Below, in pieces: positions 1 to 5,080 of a DNA stretch of 5,080 nucleotides. The position numbers and the translations under genes were made by a program. The DNA lies in NCBI GenBank assembly GCA_003561595.1, contig PWWF01000394.1, positions 1 through 5,080 of the forward strand, in the 5' to 3' direction. The notes beneath the pieces are model-generated. The model worked only from the letters and a program-made list of their open reading frames with translations. It ran no database searches and was not told where the DNA came from. This DNA comes from Paracoccaceae bacterium (GTDB lineage: Bacteria > Pseudomonadota > Alphaproteobacteria > Rhodobacterales > Rhodobacteraceae). Within the stretch, counting starts at the first letter, position 1. Every line of letters starts with the position of its first letter.

Positions 1-24
1 CATCCTGGCTTCTGGAGGCGTCGA

Positions 25-1431
25 ATGCTGAAATACCTCCCGAAGAATACACTGATGCAATGGGCGCTGGGTGCAACCGCTGCGGCGGGCACGGTCAGTG
101 TGGCCTATGTGCTGGTTTTCCTTTCGGCCCCGTCCGATCCCGCGCCCCAGCCCCCGCGGATGGAGCTGAGCGCGCCCGCCCAGACCGCTGCCCCCGCAGA
201 AGAGCCCGCGCCCGACTTGGCGCGCACCGCCATGCCAGAGGGCGGTCTGGCGCCCGTGTTCGATATCGTGCGCGTATCGGATCAGGGTAATGTGCTGGTG
301 GCCGGTCAGGCCCCGGCGGCAAGTACGGTCGCCGTGCTGCTGGATGAGGAAACGGTCGCCGAGACGGTCAGCACCCCGGGTGGCGAGTTTGTCCTGATGT
401 TTGATGTGGCGCCCAGCACTGCGCCGCGTGTCCTGGAATTGCAGGCGCGGCTGCCCAACGGGAACCGTCTGCGCTCTGCCGATACGCTGATGCTGGCCCC
501 GCGTAGCGCCGCGCTGGCCGATGCCGCGCCCGAGGCTGACACTGATACCCCCGTCATGACCGCGCGGCAGGTCGATGTCGCGCCGCTTTTCCCTGACAGC
601 GATGTGGCCGCTGCTGCCGGGTCACCCCCGGCACTGCAGCACGGCACCACAGCGTCCGAGCAAAGCGTTGACGCTCCCGAGGTCGCGCGCGCTGAGGGCG
701 ATGCCCCTGCAGATACCACCGGCCAGATCGAGATTGCGGCGACCTCGCCAGACCCCGAGGCACCGGCCCCCGACACAGGCGACGTGGCAGCCACACCGCA
801 GGCCGACGCCCAGCCACAATCCGCGCCCGCGCTGGACACATCAGCAGACCCGGCCCCCCAGCGCGCAGAGGCGCAGGCCGATACTGCCCCGCTGGCGATG
901 TTGCTGCGGTCGGACGGGTCGGTCCAGATGCTGGGTGAGGCCCCGCGCATGCCCGATCTCGAACCCACGGTGCAGATCGACTCGGTCGTCTATGACGCTG
1001 AAGGCGAAGTCGCGCTGAGCGGCCGCTCGACCCGCGCCGATGCCGAGGTGCAGATCTATCTCGACAATCAGCCCATCCTGCGCGCCCGCGCCGAGGCCGA
1101 TGGCAACTGGCGCGCGCAACTCGAAGGGATCGACCGGGGCGTGTATCAGTTGCGCGTTGATGAGCTGGACGCGCAGGAGCGCGTGACCTCGCGCGCAGAA
1201 ATCCCGTTCGAGCGTGTGACCCCCGAAATGGCGCGCGACGCGCAGGGGCCGCAGGCGCTGACCGTGCAGCCGGGCAATACGCTGTGGGGGATATCGAGCG
1301 TCAGCTATGGCGAAGGCATCCGCTACATGCGGATATTCGAGGCCAATCGCGACCAGATCCGCAATCCCGATCTGATATATCCCGGGCAGGTCTTCGTGAT
1401 CCCGGAAGCGCCTGATCCGACGGCGGAGTGA
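25..1431 (+). CDS. Membrane-anchored LysM domain protein with Ig-like segments
   Basis: The 468-residue protein probably binds peptidoglycan from the periplasmic side of the inner membrane. Residues about 13-34 form one hydrophobic segment after a short Lys-containing N-terminus, so it is an uncleaved anchor or signal anchor. Residues 77-157 and 316-396 look like two beta-rich bacterial Ig-like modules: both contain a G-x-V-x-(V/L)-x-G pattern followed by alternating hydrophobic strands (assigned by eye). Between them, roughly 158-290 is a low-complexity Ala/Pro/Asp/Glu linker. Residues 411-460 are a LysM domain, starting LTVQPGNTLWGIS and ending with NPDLIYPGQVFVIP. The start is supported by GGAGG at 14-18, six bases upstream of the ATG. 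Such proteins are common in Rhodobacterales and are often annotated only as LysM peptidoglycan-binding protein. No catalytic domain is visible, so a structural or scaffold role is inferred. The LysM call is firm and the Ig-like call is moderate. Confidence 0.9.
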   Translation: MLKYLPKNTLMQWALGATAAAGTVSVAYVLVFLSAPSDPAPQPPRMELSAPAQTAAPAEEPAPDLARTAMPEGGLAPVFDIVRVSDQGNVLVAGQAPAASTVAVLLDEETVAETVSTPGGEFVLMFDVAPSTAPRVLELQARLPNGNRLRSADTLMLAPRSAALADAAPEADTDTPVMTARQVDVAPLFPDSDVAAAAGSPPALQHGTTASEQSVDAPEVARAEGDAPADTTGQIEIAATSPDPEAPAPDTGDVAATPQADAQPQSAPALDTSADPAPQRAEAQADTAPLAMLLRSDGSVQMLGEAPRMPDLEPTVQIDSVVYDAEGEVALSGRSTRADAEVQIYLDNQPILRARAEADGNWRAQLEGIDRGVYQLRVDELDAQERVTSRAEIPFERVTPEMARDAQGPQALTVQPGNTLWGISSVSYGEGIRYMRIFEANRDQIRNPDLIYPGQVFVIPEAPDPTAE

Positions 1432-1439
1432 AGCGCTGC

Positions 1440-1459
1440 TGGTTGCCATTGGGCAACCA
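1440..1459 (+). terminator. Perfect hairpin after the LysM gene, possible terminator
   Basis: GGTTGCC at 1441-1447 pairs exactly with GGCAACC at 1452-1458 around the loop ATTG, and T1440-A1459 extends the stem to 8 bp. It begins nine bases after the stop codon of the LysM gene, the usual place for a terminator. No T-tract follows, so intrinsic termination would be weak. It may instead protect the 3' end of the mRNA. Confidence 0.45.
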
Positions 1460-1462
1460 CCT

Positions 1463-1507
1463 GCCAGCACAGGTCCGGGCCGGGCTTGAACCGACCTGTG
1501 CGCTGGC
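1463..1507 (+). other. Long bulged RNA hairpin upstream of the riboswitch
   Basis: GCCAG at 1463-1467 pairs with CTGGC at 1503-1507, and CACAGGT at 1468-1474 pairs with ACCTGTG at 1494-1500. This gives 12 base pairs interrupted only by a two-base bulge (CG, 1501-1502), with a 19-base loop. It lies between the preceding hairpin and the riboswitch hairpins. It could be a second part of a terminator for the LysM gene or an upstream element of the exporter leader RNA. The sequence shows only the pairing, not the role. Confidence 0.4.
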
Positions 1508-1517
1508 ATAGCTGTAT

Positions 1518-1582
1518 CGGGGCAGGGACGCCCCCCGCCCGCGTGGATGTGACCTTCCAGGACGACCTGGATCTGACGGAGG
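1518..1582 (+). promoter_or_regulatory. Guanidine-II (mini-ykkC) riboswitch
   Basis: Two small hairpins sit in tandem directly before the exporter gene. P2 is TCCAGG (1556-1561), loop ACGA (1562-1565), CCTGGA (1566-1571): six perfect pairs closing a canonical ACGR loop. P1 is GGGC (1520-1523), A, GGG (1525-1527), loop ACGC (1528-1531), CCC (1532-1534), CC, GCCC (1537-1540). The linker is about 15 bases, and the Shine-Dalgarno GGAGG (1578-1582) lies seven bases after P2. Known guanidine-II riboswitches have two hairpins with ACGR loops whose central C and G form a kissing contact when guanidinium binds, and they often control SugE-type exporters; gene context therefore agrees. The central CG is kept in both loops, but the fourth base of the P1 loop is C where a purine is expected. 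The linker bases CCTTC (1553-1557) can pair with the Shine-Dalgarno, suggesting translational switching (inferred). Confidence 0.78.
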
Positions 1583-1587
1583 ATCAC

Positions 1588-1914
1588 ATGCCCTGGATAT
1601 ATCTGCTGGCTGCAGGCGCGCTGGAAATCGTCTGGGCGCTGGCGATGAAACAGTCGGTTGGTTTTACCCGCACCACCCCCACGATCATCATGGTTCTGGC
1701 GATGTTCGGCAGTTTCGGGCTGCTGGCCATGGCGATGGCATCGCTGCCGCTTGGCACGGCCTATACGATCTGGACGGGGATTGGCGCGGTCGGGGCCTTT
1801 GGGCTGGGCGTTCTGGTGCTGGGTGAGGCGCTGAGCGCGCAGCGGCTGCTGGCCGCCGGTCTGATCGTGGCCGGGATCGTGCTGATGAAGCTGTCGGAAC
1901 GGGGCGGCGTCTGA
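1588..1914 (+). CDS. sugE: Gdx/SugE-type SMR guanidinium exporter
   Basis: This 108-residue inner-membrane protein belongs to the small multidrug resistance family, Gdx (SugE) subtype, whose members work as dual-topology dimers exchanging guanidinium for protons. Four hydrophobic helices are visible (about 4-21, 31-50, 57-79 and 85-102), the standard SMR length. The proton and substrate site Glu13 is present in GALEIVWA, together with Trp16, Ser42, Tyr59 and Trp62, the positions lining the Gdx binding pocket. The stretch SLPLGTAYTIWTGIGAVGA (52-70) is close to E. coli SugE as I recall it and differs from EmrE-type multidrug pumps. The ATG at 1588 is preferred over an upstream in-frame ATG at 1486: it has GGAGG at 1578-1582 with five-base spacing, the protein starts exactly like the family, and the longer version would be translated through the riboswitch. 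The guanidine-II leader independently supports a guanidinium substrate. Transport of quaternary ammonium compounds cannot be excluded. Confidence 0.95.
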   Translation: MPWIYLLAAGALEIVWALAMKQSVGFTRTTPTIIMVLAMFGSFGLLAMAMASLPLGTAYTIWTGIGAVGAFGLGVLVLGEALSAQRLLAAGLIVAGIVLMKLSERGGV

Positions 1915-1999
1915 ACAGGGCGGCCGATGCGCGCCGCGCGCTCTGGCCATTCGCGCCACCCGTCGCTAGGTTGCACGCAGCCAGCCGGGACCGCGCGCC

Positions 2000-3826
2000 A
2001 TGACAGAGACTCAGACCCAAGGCACGGATGCCGTGCAGCCCAGTGCCGCGCAGGAGCGCGCCAGCGGCTGGCGCACGATCCGGCGCGTCATCCCCTATCT
2101 GTGGCCGGCCGATGCGCTTTGGGCGCGCCAGCGGGTCGTTCTGGCACTGATCGCGCTCGTGCTGGCCAAGGTTGTCGCGGTGGGCACGCCGTTTTTCTAC
2201 AAGGCCGCAGTCGATGCGCTGGCAGGCGATGGTGCGGCCTGGATGCTGGCCATAGGGGCCGTGGGGCTGACCGTGGCCTATGGCGTTGCGCGGCTTATGG
2301 AAATCGGCTTTCAGGAATTGCGCAATGTGCTGTTTACCCGCGTGGGCCAGCGCGCCCTGCGCCAGCTTGCGCTGGAAACCTTTGGCCATATCCACCGCCT
2401 GAGCCTGCGCTACCACATCACCCGCAAGACCGGCGGCCTGAGCCGGATCATCGAACGCGGGGTGAAGGGGGTGGAATTCCTGCTACGCTTCCTTCTCTTC
2501 TCGATCTTTCCGCTGATCCTGCAACTGCTGATGATCGCGGGCATCTTCTTCTGGCTGTTCGATGTCTGGTATCTGGTCGCCGTGGTGGTGACGATCACCC
2601 TCTATGTCTGGTTCACCTTTCGCATCACGGAATGGCGCGTGCGCCAGCGCCGGATCATGAACCAGCAGGACACGGACGCCAACCAGAAGGCCATCGACAG
2701 CCTGCTGAATTTCGAGACCGTCAAGTATTTCAATGCCGAAGCGATGGAGGCGCGGCGCTATGACGGGGCCATGGCGAAGTATGAAGAAGCCGCCGTCAGC
2801 ACCAACTACTCGCTGGCGTTTCTGAATTTCGGGCAGGCGCTGATCATCACGACAGGGCTTGTGACCGTGATGATCCTGGCCGCCATCGGTGTGCAGCGGG
2901 GCGACCTGACCGTGGGTGATTTCGTTCTGGTCAATTCCTACATGATCCAGATCACCATGCCGCTGAACTTTCTGGGCACGGTCTATCGCGAGATCCGCCA
3001 GGCGCTGGTCGATATGGCCGAGATGTTCGACCTGCTGGACCAGCCCCCCGATGTGCGCGACGCACCGGACGCGCCGCCGCTGGCGGTGACAAAGGGTGAG
3101 GTGGTCTTTGACCGTGTCGAATTCGGCTATGACCCCGCGCGCCCCATCCTGCGCGGCATCGACCTGCATGTGAAAGGGGGCGAGACGGTGGCGATTGTCG
3201 GCCCCTCCGGCTCGGGCAAATCGACGATCGGGCGGCTGTTGTTCCGCTTTTATGATGTGACGGGCGGGGCGATCCGGATTGACGGGCAGGATATCCGCGA
3301 TGTTACGCAATCCAGCCTGCACGCGACCATCGGTGTGGTGCCGCAGGACACAGTGCTGTTCAACGACACCATCGCCTATAACATCGCCTATGGCCGCGAG
3401 GGTGCCACCCGCGCCGAGATCGAGGCCGCCGCCCGCGCTGCCCGCATCCATGATTTCGTCACCACATTGCCCGAAGGCTATGACACGGCAGTGGGCGAGC
3501 GGGGGCTGAAGCTCTCGGGCGGCGAGAAACAGCGCGTGGGGATCGCGCGGACGCTGCTGAAAAACCCGCCGATCCTGCTGCTGGACGAGGCAACCAGCGC
3601 GCTTGATACCCAGACCGAGCAGAGCATTCAGGAAAGCCTGCGTGCGATGGGGCAAGGGCGCACCGTGCTGACCATCGCGCACCGGCTGTCAACGGTGGTC
3701 GATGCCGACCGCATCATCGTTCTGGATCAGGGCGAAATTGTCGAGCATGGCACGCATGAGGCGCTGTTGGCACATGGTGGGCGTTATGCGCAGATGTGGG
3801 CGCGCCAGCGCGCGGAAGAGGCATAG
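2000..3826 (+). CDS. Atm1/ABCB7-type ABC exporter (half-transporter)
   Basis: The 608-residue protein is a fused membrane-plus-ATPase half-transporter that should work as a homodimer in the inner membrane. Bacterial Atm1 proteins export glutathione conjugates and help with heavy-metal tolerance; mitochondrial relatives support cytosolic Fe-S assembly. Six membrane helices lie between residues about 45 and 325. The family hallmark NFETVKYFNAEAMEARRY is at 237-254. Residues Tyr202, Arg213, Arg217, Asn276, Gln279 and Arg330 fall, with a constant offset of seven, where I recall the glutathione-site residues of Novosphingobium Atm1. The ATPase is complete: Walker A GPSGSGKST (401-409), Q-loop Gln449, signature LSGGE (505-509), Walker B ILLLDE (525-530), D-loop SALD (533-536) and switch His561. 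The start is the first in-frame ATG; only a weak GGGA (1987-1990) precedes it. It follows the exporter gene by 85 bases on the same strand, but no shared regulation is evident. Confidence 0.95.
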   Translation: MTETQTQGTDAVQPSAAQERASGWRTIRRVIPYLWPADALWARQRVVLALIALVLAKVVAVGTPFFYKAAVDALAGDGAAWMLAIGAVGLTVAYGVARLMEIGFQELRNVLFTRVGQRALRQLALETFGHIHRLSLRYHITRKTGGLSRIIERGVKGVEFLLRFLLFSIFPLILQLLMIAGIFFWLFDVWYLVAVVVTITLYVWFTFRITEWRVRQRRIMNQQDTDANQKAIDSLLNFETVKYFNAEAMEARRYDGAMAKYEEAAVSTNYSLAFLNFGQALIITTGLVTVMILAAIGVQRGDLTVGDFVLVNSYMIQITMPLNFLGTVYREIRQALVDMAEMFDLLDQPPDVRDAPDAPPLAVTKGEVVFDRVEFGYDPARPILRGIDLHVKGGETVAIVGPSGSGKSTIGRLLFRFYDVTGGAIRIDGQDIRDVTQSSLHATIGVVPQDTVLFNDTIAYNIAYGREGATRAEIEAAARAARIHDFVTTLPEGYDTAVGERGLKLSGGEKQRVGIARTLLKNPPILLLDEATSALDTQTEQSIQESLRAMGQGRTVLTIAHRLSTVVDADRIIVLDQGEIVEHGTHEALLAHGGRYAQMWARQRAEEA

Positions 3827-3854
3827 CGCGCGGAACCCGGGCCGGGGCTGCGCG
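3827..3854 (+). terminator. GC-rich hairpin after the ABC exporter
   Basis: Immediately after the exporter stop codon, CGCGCGG (3827-3833) can pair with CTGCGCG (3848-3854), including one G-T pair, and CCC (3836-3838) with GGG (3845-3847) inside it after a two-A bulge. No run of T follows, so it is only a possible terminator or 3'-end stabiliser between this gene and the small membrane protein gene downstream. Confidence 0.3.
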
Positions 3855-3896
3855 TTGAAGGTGTTGCATCAGCACTGAAAACAAAAAGGGACAGCG

Positions 3897-4079
3897 ATGA
3901 ACACGAATTTCACAGGCGTTCTGGGCATACTTCACCTTGCCCTGGTGATCTGGGCGGCCGTATCGATCATCAATTCGGGCGCGCCCCAGTTGCACAAAGT
4001 GCTCTGGATCCTGCTGGTTCTGGTATTCCCGTTGGTCGGGCTGATCATCTGGTTCCTGGCCGGGCCAAAGGGGAGGTAA
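3897..4079 (+). CDS. Small PLDc_N-family membrane protein
   Basis: This 60-residue protein has two hydrophobic helices (about 8-26 and 35-54) joined by a short polar turn, and it ends in a basic tail, GPKGR. The second half, with the pattern KVLWILLVLVFPLVGLIIWF, matches the short domain found at the N-terminus of cardiolipin synthases and phospholipase D-like proteins (PLDc_N). Here the domain stands alone, with no HKD catalytic motifs, so it is not an enzyme. Stand-alone copies are common in bacteria and their function is not known. The ATG is supported by AAGGG at 3886-3890, six bases upstream. It lies 70 bases after the ABC exporter on the same strand, so co-transcription is possible, but the hairpin between them and its own good ribosome binding site leave this open. 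Its stop lies 22 bases from the stop of the convergent next gene. Confidence 0.85.
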   Translation: MNTNFTGVLGILHLALVIWAAVSIINSGAPQLHKVLWILLVLVFPLVGLIIWFLAGPKGR

Positions 4080-4101
4080 GGGCGACCACCCGTCTGCCCC
4101 G

Positions 4102-4548
4102 CTACCCGTAAAGGTCTTTCGCCCGCGCCTCGAACGCGCCGACGATGCGGCGCATCGCCTGATCGAACACCACGCCGATCAGCCGTTGCAGCACCGTGTT
4201 GCGGAACTCGAAATCGACATCGAAATCCACGATGCAGCCACCATCCTCTGCGTCCTCGACCTTCCAGTGAGAGATCATGTAGCGGAACGGCCCGTCCAGA
4301 TAGGTCGTGTCGATGCGCCCGTCCTCGGGGTAAAGCTGCACGCGGCTGCCGAATTTCTCGCGAAATACCTTGAAGGAAATCACCAGATCAGCCTCGATCT
4401 CCTCGCCCCCCTCGATAGGCTTGCGCGAGCGGATGCGTGCAGCGGCGGTCCAGGGCAGGAATTCGGGGTAGCGCCCCACATCGGCCACCAGATCTAAAAT
4501 CTGCTGTGCAGTGTAGGGCATATGGCGATATTCGCGGTGACTGGGCAT
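4102..4548 (-). CDS. RatA/COQ10-like SRPBCC (START-fold) protein
   Basis: The 148-residue protein belongs to the polyketide cyclase/START-like family that includes mitochondrial Coq10, a ubiquinone-binding protein needed for respiration, and E. coli RatA, reported as a toxin blocking ribosome subunit association. Typical features are the opening [29 protein letters not shown] (21-33), LDGPFRY (84-90), Trp95 and DFEFRN (112-117), followed by a long C-terminal amphipathic helix that closes the lipid pocket. The length is usual. The ATG at 4548 is preferred over the in-frame GTG at 4554 because AAAGAG (4561 to 4556 on this strand) is seven bases from the ATG but only one from the GTG, and family members begin MP-x-H. 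No antitoxin-like partner (RatB) is adjacent: neighbours are the convergent PLDc_N gene and a divergent hpt. A ubiquinone-binding or chaperone role is therefore more likely than toxin function in this organism. Confidence 0.92.
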   Translation of the reverse strand: MPSHREYRHMPYTAQQILDLVADVGRYPEFLPWTAAARIRSRKPIEGGEEIEADLVISFKVFREKFGSRVQLYPEDGRIDTTYLDGPFRYMISHWKVEDAEDGGCIVDFDVDFEFRNTVLQRLIGVVFDQAMRRIVGAFEARAKDLYG

Positions 4549-4628
4549 GCGCACGCTCTTTACGGGATCGCGGGCTATGTCCTAAAGTCGCGCCGAAAAA
4601 TCAAGGGGCCGTGTGCCGAGGGACGAAT

Positions 4629-5080
4629 ATGACGCAGAAAGCCTATGCCATCGACCAGATGATCAGCGCGAAACAGATTGCCGCGCGGGTCGAGGAACTG
4701 GCCGCCGAAATCTCGCGCGCCTATGCGGGCACGGAAAAGCTGGTGGTCGTGGGGCTGTTGCGCGGGTCCTTCGTGTTCATCGCCGATCTGGTGCGCGAGA
4801 TCGAATTGCCGGTCGAGGTGGATTTCCTCGAGGCGTCCAGCTACGGCGACAGCACCCATTCCTCACGCGAGGTGCGTATCCTCAAGGACCTGTCCGGCAA
4901 GATCGAGGGGCGCGATGTCGTGGTGGTCGAGGATATCGTGGATACGGGCTTTACTCTGCATCATGTGTTGCAGATGCTACTGGCGCGCAACCCCGCCCGG
5001 CTGGAGGTCTGTGCGCTGCTCGACAAGCCCTCGCGTCGCGAGGTCGATATCAAGGCCACCTGGACCGGATTCGAGATCCC
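4629..5080 (+). CDS. hpt: Hypoxanthine phosphoribosyltransferase, 3' end beyond window
   Basis: This cytoplasmic purine-salvage enzyme joins hypoxanthine (and often guanine) to PRPP to give IMP or GMP. I translated 150 complete codons from the ATG at 4629; the frame stays open to the window edge, so about 30 residues of a usual ~180-residue protein are missing. Visible family motifs are the pyrophosphate-binding loop LLRGSFVF (43-50, with LRGS at 44-47), the flexible-loop SYG (71-73), the PRPP-binding signature [14 protein letters not shown] (97-110, with the two acidic residues Glu101 and Asp102), and the LLDKPSRR segment (130-137), whose Lys133 contacts the purine ring. The start is supported by GAGG at 4618-4621, seven bases upstream. 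It is transcribed divergently from the RatA-like gene, with 80 bases between the two starts. The missing end prevents checking the C-terminal purine-contact residues. Confidence 0.95.
   Translation, partial: MTQKAYAIDQMISAKQIAARVEELAAEISRAYAGTEKLVVVGLLRGSFVFIADLVREIELPVEVDFLEASSYGDSTHSSREVRILKDLSGKIEGRDVVVVEDIVDTGFTLHHVLQMLLARNPARLEVCALLDKPSRREVDIKATWTGFEI

Noticed and set aside
1486..1587. N-terminal extension of the SMR protein from an upstream in-frame ATG at 1486
   Set aside because: It would add 34 non-family residues encoded by the riboswitch hairpins, while the ATG at 1588 has an ideal ribosome binding site and gives the exact family length.
841..1959. Long open frame on the minus strand spanning the LysM gene end, the riboswitch and the SMR gene
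   Set aside because: It is antisense to two well-supported genes, its translation is rich in Arg, His, Gln and Pro with no recognisable domain, and such frames are common in GC-rich DNA.
1915..1999. Promoter or operator between the SMR gene and the ABC exporter
   Set aside because: The 85 bases show only GC-rich short repeats and a weak five-pair hairpin (1920-1937); no recognisable -35/-10 pair or operator palindrome was found.
2483..3682. 399-codon open frame on the minus strand opposite the ABC exporter
   Set aside because: It is fully antisense to a complete Atm1-type gene with all ATPase motifs, and its composition is that of a codon-bias shadow.
4080..4099. GGGC/GCCC pairing between the convergent stop codons as a bidirectional terminator
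   Set aside because: Only four pairs around a 12-base loop and no T-tract on either strand.
4102..4548. RatA-type toxin as half of a toxin-antitoxin system
   Set aside because: No antitoxin-like gene is adjacent, and this family is widespread as a COQ10-like ubiquinone-binding protein; the toxin label comes from the E. coli homolog only.
4576..4604. Possible promoter for the RatA-like gene (minus strand TTGATT, 17-base spacer, GACATA)
   Set aside because: The -35-like box is fair and the spacing is right, but the -10 box matches the consensus poorly, so it cannot be told from chance.

Overview
The window is GC-rich and densely coding. Codons favour G or C in the third position. Protein content (an Atm1-type ABC exporter, a RatA/COQ10-type SRPBCC protein, a LysM protein with an Ala/Pro-rich linker) suggests an alphaproteobacterial chromosome, probably Rhodobacterales/Roseobacter-like. 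That assignment is inferred from protein style, since no marker gene is present. No mobile element, CRISPR array, rRNA or tRNA is visible.

Layout: (1) 25-1431 (+) encodes a membrane-anchored protein with two probable Ig-like segments and a C-terminal LysM domain. (2) 1432-1587 is a structured intergenic region. It holds a perfect GC-rich hairpin just after the LysM stop codon, a long bulged hairpin, and then a tandem pair of small hairpins that match a guanidine-II (mini-ykkC) riboswitch, ending just before a ribosome binding site. (3) 1588-1914 (+) encodes a Gdx/SugE-type small multidrug resistance protein, a guanidinium/H+ antiporter, which is the expected partner of that riboswitch. (4) 2000-3826 (+) encodes a full-length Atm1/ABCB7-type half-transporter. 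(5) 3897-4079 (+) encodes a 60-residue two-helix membrane protein of the PLDc_N family. (6) 4102-4548 (-) encodes a RatA/COQ10-like START-fold protein, convergent with the previous gene. (7) 4629 to the window end (+) is the first ~150 codons of a hypoxanthine phosphoribosyltransferase, divergent from gene 6 and cut by the window edge.

The genes look like ordinary housekeeping and envelope functions placed side by side. The one clear functional unit is the riboswitch plus exporter: free guanidinium would be sensed by the leader RNA and removed by the Gdx protein. The unusual detail is that the first riboswitch loop reads ACGC, not the family's ACGR, while the second loop is canonical ACGA. 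I found no convincing sign of an undescribed multi-gene system.
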